Assembly: GCF_001879715.1 (NCBI RefSeq)
Contig: NZ_MNBW01000011.1
Coordinates: 1-64,000, forward strand
From: Nioella nitratireducens
GTDB lineage: Bacteria > Pseudomonadota > Alphaproteobacteria > Rhodobacterales > Rhodobacteraceae
Length of the DNA stretch: 64,000 nt
Direction: 5' to 3'
The notes below the pieces were generated by a model. It was not told the DNA's origin. It worked only from the letters and a program-made list of their open reading frames with translations, and ran no database searches. The translations under genes were made by a program, and so were the position numbers. Below, piece by piece: positions 53,144 to 62,275 of this stretch (the first letter of the stretch is position 1; every line of letters starts with the position of its first letter).

Positions 53144-53998
53144 TCAATCGAGGAACGCTTTTTCCACCACATACTGCGCAGGTTTGGAATTCGCGCCTTC
53201 CTCCAGCCCGTAGTCTTCCAGCATCTCTTTCAATTCAAGATTGAAGGCAAGGTTGCCGCAGATCATGGCGCGGTCGGTTTCAGGATTGATCGGCGCGACG
53301 CCCAGATCCTCGAACGCCTCGCCCGAGCGCATCAGGTCGGTGATCCGGCCCATCTTGGCGCTCTCCTCGCGGGTGGTGGTGGGGTAGTACTTTATCTTTT
53401 TCCAGAACCCCTCGCCGATCACCTCGTTGAGCAGTTCGTCTTCCTTGAGGCTTTCGATGATTTCACGGCCATAGGTCAACTCGCCCGCCTCGCGGCAGGT
53501 GTGGGTTATGATGACCTCGTCATAATCCTGGTAGGTCTGCGGTTCGCGCAGCAGGCTGGCAAAGGGGGCAAAGCCGGTGCCGGTGGCAAAGAACCAGATC
53601 CGCTTGCCGGGCAAGATCGCGTCATGCACCAAGGTGCCCACGGGCTTGGGCCGCAGGATCACCTGATCGCCCACCTCGATATGTTGCAGTTTCGAGGTCA
53701 GCGGACCGTCCGGCACCTTGATCGAGTAAAACTCCAGCTCTTCATCCCAAGACGGCGAGGCGATGGAATAGGCCCGCAAAAGGGGCTTTTGTTTGCCTGT
53801 TTTGGGGTCAGGGTCGCCCATCAGGCCGATCATCACGAACTCGCCCGAGCGGAACCGCAGCGAGGCGGGCCGGGTGCAGCGGAACGAGAACAGGCGGTCG
53901 GTGTAGTGCTTGACCTCCGTCACGGTCTGCGCGTCGGGAAGGGTGGGCACTTTTACGGCGGAGGCGGAGGCGTCTGTCACTGGTTTTTGCTCGGTCAT
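53144..53998 (-). CDS. fpr: Ferredoxin-NADP reductase
   Basis: A 284-residue ferredoxin/flavodoxin-NADP reductase of the bacterial Fpr type. The FAD-binding RAYSIAS (near residue 84), the NADP motif GTGFAPFASLLR (near 146) and the C-terminal VEKAFLD fit well. It exchanges electrons between NADPH and ferredoxin or flavodoxin. It lies 71 bases after the sulfate assimilation genes on the same strand and could supply reduced ferredoxin to the sulfite reductase, though Fpr is also a general oxidative-stress enzyme. Confidence 0.93.
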   Translation of the reverse strand: MTEQKPVTDASASAVKVPTLPDAQTVTEVKHYTDRLFSFRCTRPASLRFRSGEFVMIGLMGDPDPKTGKQKPLLRAYSIASPSWDEELEFYSIKVPDGPLTSKLQHIEVGDQVILRPKPVGTLVHDAILPGKRIWFFATGTGFAPFASLLREPQTYQDYDEVIITHTCREAGELTYGREIIESLKEDELLNEVIGEGFWKKIKYYPTTTREESAKMGRITDLMRSGEAFEDLGVAPINPETDRAMICGNLAFNLELKEMLEDYGLEEGANSKPAQYVVEKAFLD

Positions 53999-54069
53999 GT
54001 CAACTGTTGCGGCCTTGATAAAGCCGACTCCTTCATTAAGCTTTGATCTGTGTCAGGAAAAGGGGGTGA

Positions 54070-54459
54070 TCAAGCCCCGCGAAGCCGCGACCGATAGTCA
54101 TGGTCGCGCCAGTTGGCGCGGGCGCGCCATTGATCCTGCGGTTGTCGGGCGGCCAGATCGGCGCTGATCTGGACATCGTCAAAACCCGACCGGCGGACCA
54201 TGGCGTATTGGTCGGCCAGCACATGCCCGGTGGCACGCAGGTGACCGGTAAAGCCCATCTGGCGCAGTCGGCGGGCCAGCGTGAAGCCACGCCCATCGGC
54301 GAAGGACGGGAAGGCGATGCGCACGACATCGGCGTGAAGCGCCGCCGCCAGATCATCCGCCGTTGCGTCCGAGGCAAGGTCGTGGGCCGGCAATGTCTCG
54401 GCCGGGGCAAAGCCTGCATCGGTGACGATCACGGCGTCTTCGGTCATCATGTCTTTCAT
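54070..54459 (-). CDS. DUF934 protein of sulfate assimilation
   Basis: A 129-residue DUF934 protein. Family features are VRIAFPSFADGRGFTLARRL (near residue 52-71) and LRATGHVLADQYAMVRRSGFDDV (near 80-100, split here). It regularly accompanies cysI/cysH in alphaproteobacteria and is thought to assist sulfite reductase, perhaps in electron transfer, although it has no obvious cofactor motif. ATG 54459, with AGGAG 9 bases upstream, is chosen; an in-frame ATG at 54483 overlaps cysH. It is the fifth gene of the operon. Confidence 0.82.
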   Translation of the reverse strand: MKDMMTEDAVIVTDAGFAPAETLPAHDLASDATADDLAAALHADVVRIAFPSFADGRGFTLARRLRQMGFTGHLRATGHVLADQYAMVRRSGFDDVQISADLAARQPQDQWRARANWRDHDYRSRLRGA

Positions 54460-54472
54460 ATCGCTTGTCTCC

Positions 54473-55222
54473 TCAGGAGGCATCTTTCAGGGGGCCGCGC
54501 ACGATCCGCCCGTCGATGAAGTGAATACCGCATTCTTCCTTCTGCTCGCCCCGCCAGCGGCCCGCGCGCGGGTCTTCCCCGGCTTTCACGGGGCTGGTGC
54601 AAGGAGAGCAGCCGATGGATGGATAGCCCTTGGCCACCAGCGGGTGACGCCGCAGGCGGTTGTTCACCATGTAGTCCTGCACGTCCTCGGGCGCCCAATA
54701 GGCCAGCGGGTTGATCTTGATGCGGATGTCGGCCTCGGTCTCGAAGAAATCGAGCTGCGCACGGGTGCCGGACTGGAACCGCTTGCGCCCGGTGATCCAG
54801 CTATCGAACGGGGCCAGCGCATGTTCCATCGGGCGAACCTTGCGCAGGTCACAGCAGGCGTCGGTGTCGTGCTGGTGCAACGTGCCGTCCGGGTCGCCTG
54901 CAAGGATGGAAATCTTGCTGGCATGAATGGTGCGCACGTCCTCCAGACCCAACTCTGCCGCAACATCTTGCTGATAAGACAGAGTTTCGGGGAACAACAT
55001 CTGCGTGTCGATGAACAGCACCGGTGTTTTCGGCTCGATGACAGAAACCATATGCAGAAGCACAACGGATTCCGCCCCGAACGAGCTGACCAGTGCGATC
55101 CGGCCAAGATCGGGGTCTTTCAGCGCGCGTTCCATCACCGCCGTGGCCGAATGATGCTTGTAACGCGCGTTCAGACCCTCGACCCAGCCAGAAAGCGATC
55201 CGATGGGGGCGTCAAGCGGCAC
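54473..55222 (-). CDS. cysH: Adenylyl-sulfate (APS) reductase, thioredoxin type
   Basis: A 249-residue CysH. All features of APS reductases are present: the LSGG-like SSFGAESVVLLHM (near residue 47), the cysteine pair in DTDACCDLRKVRP (near 120), the second pair in GCSPCTSPV (near 205) that completes a 4Fe-4S site, and the active cysteine in KEECGIHF near the end. PAPS reductases lack the two cysteine pairs. The start is GTG 55222 because GGAGG lies 9 bases upstream and the frame before it (to 55306) is inside cysI. It overlaps the cysI stop by 11 bases. It makes sulfite for CysI. Confidence 0.9.
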   Translation of the reverse strand: MPLDAPIGSLSGWVEGLNARYKHHSATAVMERALKDPDLGRIALVSSFGAESVVLLHMVSVIEPKTPVLFIDTQMLFPETLSYQQDVAAELGLEDVRTIHASKISILAGDPDGTLHQHDTDACCDLRKVRPMEHALAPFDSWITGRKRFQSGTRAQLDFFETEADIRIKINPLAYWAPEDVQDYMVNNRLRRHPLVAKGYPSIGCSPCTSPVKAGEDPRAGRWRGEQKEECGIHFIDGRIVRGPLKDAS

Positions 55223-56879
55223 GGGTCTTTGCCTCCGGGTATAGGGCGGATTTGAAGGGCTCGATGCCAACGCGCCGGTAGGCTTGAAGGAAGGTTTCCC
55301 CCGCATCCTGCCGCAGGCCCAGGTAGGTGGTCACGATGGTTTCAACCGCGCCGACGATCTCGTCATAGGCAAAGCCGGGGCCGGTGCGGGTGCCGATCAC
55401 CGCATCCTCGGTGCCGTCGCCGCCAAGGGTGATCTGGTAGTTTTCCACCCCCGCGCGGTCTAGGCCCAGAATGCCGATATGGCCCACATGGTGGTGCCCG
55501 CAGGCATTGATGCAGCCCGAGATCTTGATCTTGAGCGGACCGACCTCGTGTTCCAGCTTCAGCTCTTCGAAGCGCGTCGCAATCTCCTGCGCGACGGGGA
55601 TCGACCGGGCCGTCGCAAGTGCGCAGTAATCCATGCCGGGGCAGGCGATGATGTCAGAGATCAGCCCGATATTGGCCGTGGCCAGCCCCGCCTTTTGCAG
55701 CGCCGCATGAAGGGCGGGCAGGTGGCGCTTGTGGACATGGGGCAGGATGACGTTCTGCTCGTGGCTGATGCGCAGCTCATCATGGCCGTATTGACTTGCC
55801 AGATCAGCCATGACGCGCATTTGGTCTGCCGTGGCGTCACCAGGGGTATCGCCCTGTTTCTTCAGGGAAATCGTAGCGATGGCATAGCCGTCTGCGCGAT
55901 GCTCCGCCAGATTGGTATCGGCCCAGGACCGGAAGATCGGATCGGCGGCGTAGGCTGTGTCGAAGGCGTCGACCGGCGCGGTCTCAAACGTGGGTGCTAC
56001 GAAATGCGCCTTGATCTCTTCCAGCAGCGCCACGTCCTTGCCACCCGCATAGAGCGGCTTGCGAAGGGCAAATTCGGTCTCGACCTCTTCGCGCAGGTTT
56101 TCCAAGCCGAACTCATGCACAAGGATCTTGATCCGCGCCTTGTACTTGTTGTCCCGCCGCCCGATCACGTTCCAGACGGCGACCGTGGCTTCCAGATAGG
56201 GCAGCAGGTCGGCGGCGGGGATGAACTCTGCCAGTACCTTGCCGATCATCGGGGTCCGGCCAAGCCCGCCACCGACCAGCACCTGATAGCCGATCTCGCC
56301 GTCCTGCTCGACGATGCGCAACCCGATGTCATGGGCGGCCGTCACCGCGCGGTCGTTTGGCGCGCCGGTGATGGCGATCTTGAACTTGCGCGGCATGAAC
56401 TGGAACTCCGGGTGGTCCGTGGACCATTGGCGCAGCAGCTCTGCCACCGGGCGGGGGTCGGCCACTTCGTCGGCGGCGGCGCCGGCGAAATGGTCGGCGG
56501 TCACGTTGCGGATGGTGTTGCCGCTGGTCTGGATGGCGTGCAGGCCGACCTCGGCCAATGCATCCAGCATATCCGGCACGTCGCGCAGGCGCGGCCAGTT
56601 GTACTGGATGTTCTGGCGGGTGGTGAAATGGCCATAGCCCTTGTCCCACTTTTCCGCCAGCAGCGCGAGTTGGCGCATCTGGGCGCTGTTGAGCGTGCCA
56701 TAGGGAATCGCGACCCGCAGCATGTAGGCATGCAATTGCAGGTAAAGCCCGTTCATCAGGCGCAGCGGTTTGAACTCATCCTCGGTCAGCGACCCGTCAA
56801 TGCGGCGTTCCACCTGCGCGCGGAACTGAAGGTTGCGCTCGGCCAGGAAATCGCGGTCGAATTCGTTGTAGCGATACAT
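55212..56879 (-). CDS. cysI: Sulfite reductase hemoprotein, ferredoxin/NirA type
   Basis: A 555-residue siroheme and 4Fe-4S enzyme. FTTRQNIQYNW (near residue 86) is the siroheme region, QTSGNTIRNVTAD near 127, and the cluster ligands are in IIACPGMDYCALATARS and KISGCINACGHHHVGHIG (near 425-480). It reduces sulfite to sulfide with six electrons. The frame extends to 57029, but ATG 56879 gives the family start (MYRYNEFDRDFL) and immediately follows the DUF2849 stop. No flavoprotein CysJ is present, so ferredoxin, via Fpr, is the likely donor. Confidence 0.93.
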   Translation of the reverse strand: MYRYNEFDRDFLAERNLQFRAQVERRIDGSLTEDEFKPLRLMNGLYLQLHAYMLRVAIPYGTLNSAQMRQLALLAEKWDKGYGHFTTRQNIQYNWPRLRDVPDMLDALAEVGLHAIQTSGNTIRNVTADHFAGAAADEVADPRPVAELLRQWSTDHPEFQFMPRKFKIAITGAPNDRAVTAAHDIGLRIVEQDGEIGYQVLVGGGLGRTPMIGKVLAEFIPAADLLPYLEATVAVWNVIGRRDNKYKARIKILVHEFGLENLREEVETEFALRKPLYAGGKDVALLEEIKAHFVAPTFETAPVDAFDTAYAADPIFRSWADTNLAEHRADGYAIATISLKKQGDTPGDATADQMRVMADLASQYGHDELRISHEQNVILPHVHKRHLPALHAALQKAGLATANIGLISDIIACPGMDYCALATARSIPVAQEIATRFEELKLEHEVGPLKIKISGCINACGHHHVGHIGILGLDRAGVENYQITLGGDGTEDAVIGTRTGPGFAYDEIVGAVETIVTTYLGLRQDAGETFLQAYRRVGIEPFKSALYPEAKTRAA

Positions 56880-56880
56880 G

Positions 56881-57180
56881 TTACAGCTCCACCTGCTTGC
56901 CATGGGCGTAGTTGGAGGGGCCACGGGTGCGGAACACCTCGCGGAAATGGGTGGGTTCGGGGCCGGTTTCCCCCGCGACCGCATCGGCCAGATAGACGCC
57001 CACCACGGTATCGACCTGCTGCTCGGCATCGAGCAGGCGGATCTGCGCGTGGGCCTCGTCGGTGATCAGCTCGGCCTCTTCGTGGCGGCGGGTCCAGCGG
57101 TCATCGGCTGTCAGGTAAACCACGTCCCCTTCCAGCAGATGGTTGGCGGTGATGACTTTCGGGGTGAACCTACGGGGCAT
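56881..57180 (-). CDS. DUF2849 protein of sulfate assimilation
   Basis: A 99-residue DUF2849 protein. The start PRRFTPKVITANHLLEGDVV and YLTADDRWT are the family pattern, with the end THFREVFRTRGPSNY. It sits between cysG and cysI in many alphaproteobacteria; a role in sulfite reduction is assumed only from this constant location. ATG 57180 has AGGAG 7 bases upstream; the gene overlaps the end of cysG by 11 bases. Confidence 0.85.
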   Translation of the reverse strand: MPRRFTPKVITANHLLEGDVVYLTADDRWTRRHEEAELITDEAHAQIRLLDAEQQVDTVVGVYLADAVAGETGPEPTHFREVFRTRGPSNYAHGKQVEL

Positions 57181-58570
57181 GTGCAAGCTCCTGCAATTCG
57201 GGAAGACGGGCCTCTGCCGCGCGCGGCGCGATACCGTAGAGAAGGATGGCGGGGCCGCCCAGATCGGCGGCATCTAGATCGGAGGCGAGTGTTGCCAGAC
57301 AACTGGACAGGGTGCGGGCCTGCGGGCGAGAGGCGTTTTCCACAATGGTCACCGGGGTGTCGGCGGCGGCCCCGTGCATCAGCAGGCGACCTTGCAGGAA
57401 GCGCGCGCCTTTCTTGGCCATGTAGATCGCAGCCACCGTATCGGGGCGCGCCAGCGCGGCCCAATCCTGCTCGGCAAAGCCTTCGGTGTCATGGCCGGTC
57501 AGGATTCGCAGGGCAGAGTTCCGGCCCCGGCGTGTCAGGCTTTGGCCGATTCCGGCGGCGGCGGCAGAGGCCGAGGTGATGCCGGGCACGATGGACCACG
57601 CCACGCCCGCTGCGTCGAGCGCGTCGATTTCCTCGTCGAGGCGGCCATAGATCGCGGGGTCGCCGGATTTCAGGCGCACGACGTGCAGGCCCCTTTGGGC
57701 GTGCCGGACCATCAGGCGACCGATCTCGTCTTGCGGGGTGTGGCGGCCAAAGCCTTGCTTGCCGACATCCAGCAGCGTCGCCTCGCGGCGGGCGAGTTCC
57801 AGGATGTCCGGCGCGACCAGACGGTCGTGGATGATCACATCGGCCTCGTCCAGAGCCCGGCGGGCCTTTAGAGTCAATAGCTCGGGGTCGCCGGGGCCAG
57901 CGCCGACCAGCGCGACATGGCCGGACCCCGACTTGTCCGACAGGTGATGGGCCAGCAGCGCGCGCAGCCCATCCTGCACAGCGGCTTCGCCGCCGTTGGC
58001 CAAGGTCTTGGGGCCCTTGTCGAAATAGTACTCGGCCCAGAAATCGCGGCGTTTGCGCCCAAAGGGCAGGGCCTCGACCGCGCCGCGAAAGGTCTTCCCG
58101 ATCCGCGCGAGCGTGCCCAGTGTCACTGGCAGCCGCTCTTCCAGATCGCGCTTGATGGCGCGCGCCAGGACCGGGGCTGCCCCCTCGGTGCCGATGGCAA
58201 CGGTCACCGGGTCGCGGTCGACGATGGCGGGGGTGATGAAAGCGCTGTCGGCGAGGTTGTCGACGATATTGACCAGCACCCCGGCCGTCTCGGCGAGGGA
58301 TTTGATGCGCGCGTCGGCGGCTTCGTCTTCGTCGGCGGCATAGACGAGGCGCGCCCCGGCGACATCGGTCGCGCTCAGGGGGCGGCGGATCAGGGACAAG
58401 TGGCCTTCGGCGGCCCAGGCCTCGATCTCGGGGGCGGGCGATGTGCAATAGACCTCGATCCGTGCCTCGGTCTTCATCAGCAGCCGCAGCTTGGCCATGG
58501 CCGCATCGCCGCCGCCCGACAGGATCAGGCGTTGGTTCTCGACAGATACAAAGATCGGAAAGTGCTTCAT
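57170..58570 (-). CDS. cysG: Siroheme synthase, three-function CysG
   Basis: A 466-residue fusion. The N-terminal 110 residues are the precorrin-2 dehydrogenase/ferrochelatase part (FVSVENQRLILSGGGDAAM), a middle dimer domain follows, and from about residue 218 a uroporphyrinogen-III methyltransferase has VALVGAGPGDPELLTLKARR, VRLKSGDPAIYGR and VPGITSASAAA. It makes siroheme for the sulfite reductase. ATG 58570 begins the conserved part. It heads the operon and is divergent from an Lrp-type regulator. Confidence 0.93.
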   Translation of the reverse strand: MKHFPIFVSVENQRLILSGGGDAAMAKLRLLMKTEARIEVYCTSPAPEIEAWAAEGHLSLIRRPLSATDVAGARLVYAADEDEAADARIKSLAETAGVLVNIVDNLADSAFITPAIVDRDPVTVAIGTEGAAPVLARAIKRDLEERLPVTLGTLARIGKTFRGAVEALPFGRKRRDFWAEYYFDKGPKTLANGGEAAVQDGLRALLAHHLSDKSGSGHVALVGAGPGDPELLTLKARRALDEADVIIHDRLVAPDILELARREATLLDVGKQGFGRHTPQDEIGRLMVRHAQRGLHVVRLKSGDPAIYGRLDEEIDALDAAGVAWSIVPGITSASAAAAGIGQSLTRRGRNSALRILTGHDTEGFAEQDWAALARPDTVAAIYMAKKGARFLQGRLLMHGAAADTPVTIVENASRPQARTLSSCLATLASDLDAADLGGPAILLYGIAPRAAEARLPELQELAHAP

Positions 58571-58608
58571 CGCGCTGTCCTCATCACAGGGTTTCTGCAA
58601 CGATATAT

Positions 58609-58621
58609 AGGATATTTTCCT
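58609..58621. promoter_or_regulatory. Candidate operator between cysG and the Lrp gene
   Basis: AGGA-TATTT-TCCT is a short dyad in the AT-rich centre of the 144-base divergent spacer, next to CGATATATAG. It may be a binding site for the Lrp protein encoded beside it. Short and unproven. Confidence 0.28.
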
Positions 58622-58714
58622 GTTTTTGGGCCATACGCGGCGGTGAATAAGGACGTTTGTCTTGCGCAGGCCAAGCGAATGCGGCATCCGTTCCAAGAAC
58701 ACGGAGGTGCCCAA

Positions 58715-59209
58715 ATGTCTGTTCAGATCGACGCGCTGGATCGGAAGATCCTCGCCGCATTGCAGGAAGACGCCAGCCAGTCGCTGGACGAAATCGCCAA
58801 GGTCGTGGGGTCGTCAAAAACCCCGGTCTGGACCCGTATCCGCAAGATGCGAGAGGCCGGGATCATTGGCCGCCAGACCGTCTTGCTGGACGCGGAAGCC
58901 TTGGGACTGGAGGCATGTTTCTTTGTCCTGATCCGCACCAGCGAGCATGAGGCCGACTGGCAGCAGAAATTCCTGCACGCGCTGCAAACCCGCCCGGAAG
59001 TGCTGGAGGCGCATCGGCTGGCCGGGGATATCGACTATATCCTGAAGGTGCGGGTGCCGAATGCGCGGGCCTATGACCGGTTCTATCAGGCGTTGATTTC
59101 AGAGGTGCGGATTCACAACGTGACCGCGCTGCTGAGCATGGAGGAAATCAAGTCCACAACGCTCTTGCCGATCGAGGATGGAGCCCAGGAAAATGGAAAT
59201 GCCCCCTGA
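58715..59209 (+). CDS. Lrp/AsnC-family regulator, probable regulator of sulfur assimilation
   Basis: A 164-residue Lrp/AsnC protein: winged helix with IDALDRKILAALQEDASQ and VGSSKTPVWTRIRKMREAGI, then the RAM domain with HRLAGDIDYILKVRV. It is divergent from the cysG-cysI-cysH operon, a setting found in other rhodobacters where such a regulator senses cysteine or methionine supply; that role is inferred. GGAGG stands before ATG 58715. It converges with the Hsp70-like gene, with a 2-base gap. Confidence 0.88.
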   Translation: MSVQIDALDRKILAALQEDASQSLDEIAKVVGSSKTPVWTRIRKMREAGIIGRQTVLLDAEALGLEACFFVLIRTSEHEADWQQKFLHALQTRPEVLEAHRLAGDIDYILKVRVPNARAYDRFYQALISEVRIHNVTALLSMEEIKSTTLLPIEDGAQENGNAP

Positions 59210-59211
59210 CG

Positions 59212-60453
59212 CTAGGCCTTGGCGGCAAGGGCCAGCCCGTCGACAACGGCGGTAAACGCCTCGGATCGCAGAACGGTTCCGTTCGGGCACAGTGCCTGCA
59301 TCTCGTCCGAGACGATCCGCATCAGGCTCGACCCGCCAACTAGGATGATCCGCCCGACATCGCCCGGCGCGATCCCGGCAAGCGTCAGGGTTTCCCGCGC
59401 CGCATCGGTCAGCCGGGTCCGGTGTCCGCTCAGCACGGCCTCCAGATCGTCCGGGGTGACTGGCGCGCTCAGGCCCCTTTCGATGGAGCCCATGGCAATG
59501 CGACCCTCGTTCCGACCGCCATTGGCACCGATCTTCGCCCGCTCGACCGCGAAGGCCAGATCGTGGCCCAGTTCATTGTCCAGCACCGTCACCAAACGGG
59601 CCATCTTTTCGGGCTCCACCGCCAGCCGCGCCATTTCTGCTGCCATGCGGCGGGTTTCCGGCGTGTAGAGGAAGGGGATCTTGGCCCATGTGGCCAGGTC
59701 CACATAGGGCGCGCGAGGCACCGGCAGCAGGCCCGCCCCCATGTCGCGCCGCAGCTCTGACCCGAGGCCCAGAACCGGCATGGCATGGGCCAGCGACAGG
59801 GCCTGATCAAAGTCGGTGCCGCCAAGACGGATGCCGTGATTTGCAAGAATACGGGGCCGCGCGCCGTCATTGCGGAACACCGAGAAATCCGAGGTGCCGC
59901 CGCCGATGTCGACGATCAGGCCGATCTCGTCGCCCGCGCCCATACCCTGACAGGCGATGGCGGCGGCTTCTGGTTCGGCAAGGAAGCTGACCGCGTCGAA
60001 TCCGGCCGCCAGGTAGCAGGCGCGCAGATCGGCCTCGGCCTGTGCGTCCTTGTCCAGGTCTGCGGTGTGAAAATGCACGGGCCGTCCAGACAGGGCCGTG
60101 CGAAAGGTCAGGCCGGTGGCGGTCTCGGCCCGCTGGCGCAGTTCGGTCAGAAAGGCGGTGATGATCCCCGACAGGCTGCGGCGCTTGCCGCCGACAAGCC
60201 GTTCCTCCTGCAAGAGCGGCAGGCCAAGCACGCTTTTCAACGCCCGCATATAGCGCCCGTCGTCCCCGGCCACCAAGGCCTCGGCCGCCGCCACGCCGAT
60301 GCGCATTGTGCCGCCCTCTGCCGGGAAAAACACCGCGGTCGGCAGGGTTTCGGCGCCGCGTTCGACGGGAATGCGGTAAATGCCGTGATCGAATGGCACG
60401 GCCGCGGCGGTGTTCGAGGTTCCGAAGTCAATCGCGAGGGTCTGGGTCTGCAT
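59212..60453 (-). CDS. Hsp70-family (YegD-like) ATPase
   Basis: A 413-residue protein with only the actin-like ATPase part of Hsp70. LAIDFGTSNTAAAVP (residues 6-20) is phosphate loop 1, LIVDIGGGTSDFSVF (near 187) loop 2, and ILVGGSSLMRIVSDE (near 372) the adenosine motif. The substrate-binding domain of DnaK is missing, as in YegD-type proteins. Its clients and function are unknown. It is followed by no coupled gene. Confidence 0.88.
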   Translation of the reverse strand: MQTQTLAIDFGTSNTAAAVPFDHGIYRIPVERGAETLPTAVFFPAEGGTMRIGVAAAEALVAGDDGRYMRALKSVLGLPLLQEERLVGGKRRSLSGIITAFLTELRQRAETATGLTFRTALSGRPVHFHTADLDKDAQAEADLRACYLAAGFDAVSFLAEPEAAAIACQGMGAGDEIGLIVDIGGGTSDFSVFRNDGARPRILANHGIRLGGTDFDQALSLAHAMPVLGLGSELRRDMGAGLLPVPRAPYVDLATWAKIPFLYTPETRRMAAEMARLAVEPEKMARLVTVLDNELGHDLAFAVERAKIGANGGRNEGRIAMGSIERGLSAPVTPDDLEAVLSGHRTRLTDAARETLTLAGIAPGDVGRIILVGGSSLMRIVSDEMQALCPNGTVLRSEAFTAVVDGLALAAKA

Positions 60454-60581
60454 GGCACCACCTGCTTGTCCGGCGGGGCCAGCTAACGGGGATCGCTGGA
60501 AAGGGCAACCGGCGATGGGTCCAGCCCCTGAAAACCGCCTCTGGCAGGGCGCGGTCCTTCAGTGCGAACAGGGGGCTTTGG

Positions 60582-60830
60582 TCAGGTGCGGACCATCACG
60601 TTGCGGTTGCGGCAATAGTCGGGCGCGGCGTCCAGCGTGGCGGTCTCGTCCAGCAGGTGGCGACACTCTTCGTGCCGGTCGCAATTTGCGCAGCGCATGA
60701 CTGCCGAGCGGAATTGCGCGACCGAGGTCTGGGCATCCAGACCGCTCAGATGGGCCAAATCCACGTCCAGGTGCGCGGCCATGTCCTGCACCAGCCCGGC
60801 GCTTTCGTTGATTTTCTTGAACAGGCCCAT
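60582..60830 (-). CDS. DUF6455 small cysteine protein
   Basis: An 82-residue protein of the DUF6455 type, common in Rhodobacteraceae. Its core MRCANCDRHEECRHLLD (near residues 47-63) has CxxC plus one cysteine, with a fourth in DYCRNRN near the end, suggesting a zinc or Fe-S site. ATG 60830 is preferred over 60872 since GGAGGGCGGC lies directly before it. It is alone between the Hsp70-like gene and a hydrolase. Function unknown. Confidence 0.78.
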   Translation of the reverse strand: MGLFKKINESAGLVQDMAAHLDVDLAHLSGLDAQTSVAQFRSAVMRCANCDRHEECRHLLDETATLDAAPDYCRNRNVMVRT

Positions 60831-60897
60831 GCCGCCCTCCTGACTATGCGTGTGTGGCCAGGAAACGCCCATTCCGTTGCAAATGCATTGATCTGGA

Positions 60898-62118
60898 TCA
60901 AGCGGCGGGGTCGATCAGCTCGGTTTCCACCGTCGCGCCATGGGCCAGCGTGGCGTGAACCGGGCAGCGATCAGCGATTTCGCGCAAGCGGCCGCGCTGC
61001 TCTGTATCCAGATCGCCGCTCAGGGTGATGCGCCGCAGGAACCGGTCGACCCGCGAGTCCTGCCCGCTGGCGTCCTGCGCGTGCACCTTGTCATGCAGTA
61101 CGTCGACCGACACTTGATCCAGCGGCCATCCCTTGCGACGGGCATACATGCGGATGGTCATAGAGGTGCAGGCCCCCAGACCGGCTGCGAGGAACTGGTA
61201 GGGGGTAAAACCGGCATTGGTGCCGCCGTAGGATTCGGGTTCATCGGCCACCGCGTGGTGAAACGGACCGGCCTGAACATCCTGCCGGAACCCGTCCGGG
61301 TCGGCCTCGGAAACCCGCGTGACCCCCTCCGGGGCGCCGATTGGCGGCGCGGGCGGGCGCAGATCGAGGTATTTTCCCGCCCATGCCGCGATCACCTCGG
61401 CGGCGTATTCCGCGTCGGCCGGCCGCGAGACAAGGTGATCGGCATCGTCGAGGGTGACGAAACTCTTGGGGTGTTTCGCCGCCAGAAATATCTCGGTCGC
61501 GTTGGTGATCCCCACCGTGGTATCGCGCGGGGCATGCAGCACCAGCAGCGCCTTGTGCAACGCGCCGATGGCGGGGCCAAGCGCCTCGGCCCGGACGCTG
61601 TCGACGAACTGTTGCCCGATCTGCACCGGGCGTCCGCCAAGCTGCACCGTGCCGCTTCCCTCTTTGGCAATACGCTCCAGCGCGTCGGAAAAATTATGGG
61701 TGACATGGCCGGGGTCGAACGGCGCGCCGATGGTGACGACTGCCTTGGCACTGTCGATCCGCTCGGCGGCCCGCAGCACCGCCGCCCCGCCAAGCGAGTG
61801 TCCGATCAGCAGGTCCGGGGCCATGTCCCGCGCGGCCAGGGCGTCCGCGGCGGCCACCAGATCATCGACATTCGACGTGAACGAGGTGTTTTGGAACTCG
61901 CCCTCGGAATGACCCAGCCCGGTGAAGTCAAAGCGCAAAACGGCGATGCCCATCCCGGCCAGCCGTTCGGCAATGCGCCGGGCGGCGGCGATGTCCTTGC
62001 CGCAAGTAAAGCAATGGGCCAGCAGCGCCGTGGCCAGATGTGGGCCATCGGGCCGGTCGAGCCGGGCAGCAAGGGCATGGCCATCATGGCCGGGAAAGGT
62101 GAAACGGTCGGTGGGCAT
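60898..62118 (-). CDS. Alpha/beta hydrolase fused to OsmC domain
   Basis: A 406-residue two-domain protein. Residues 1-255 are an alpha/beta hydrolase, with nucleophile motif LIGHSLGGAAV (Ser near 104) and the His in DDADHLV (near 229). Residues about 265-406 are OsmC-like: the first redox cysteine in AAGLGACTSMTIRMYA and the second in ADRCPVHATL. OsmC parts reduce organic hydroperoxides. This bifunctional form is known in many proteobacteria. Start 62118 is chosen because AGGAG is 6 bases before it; the ATG at 62124 would touch that site. Confidence 0.9.
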   Translation of the reverse strand: MPTDRFTFPGHDGHALAARLDRPDGPHLATALLAHCFTCGKDIAAARRIAERLAGMGIAVLRFDFTGLGHSEGEFQNTSFTSNVDDLVAAADALAARDMAPDLLIGHSLGGAAVLRAAERIDSAKAVVTIGAPFDPGHVTHNFSDALERIAKEGSGTVQLGGRPVQIGQQFVDSVRAEALGPAIGALHKALLVLHAPRDTTVGITNATEIFLAAKHPKSFVTLDDADHLVSRPADAEYAAEVIAAWAGKYLDLRPPAPPIGAPEGVTRVSEADPDGFRQDVQAGPFHHAVADEPESYGGTNAGFTPYQFLAAGLGACTSMTIRMYARRKGWPLDQVSVDVLHDKVHAQDASGQDSRVDRFLRRITLSGDLDTEQRGRLREIADRCPVHATLAHGATVETELIDPAA

Positions 62119-62275
62119 CGGCATCTCCTGCGGGTCAGCGCCCTTAACCTGTGGCTTTCCCCGTGGCGCCGCAACTCCTGGCCGGACAGTTTCACGCCGG
62201 TGTGTTGGCCCGTGTGGCCGCGTGACAGCCAAATCGCTGTCCGTCCCGTGCGGTCAGCGGTGCGATCGACCGGCC

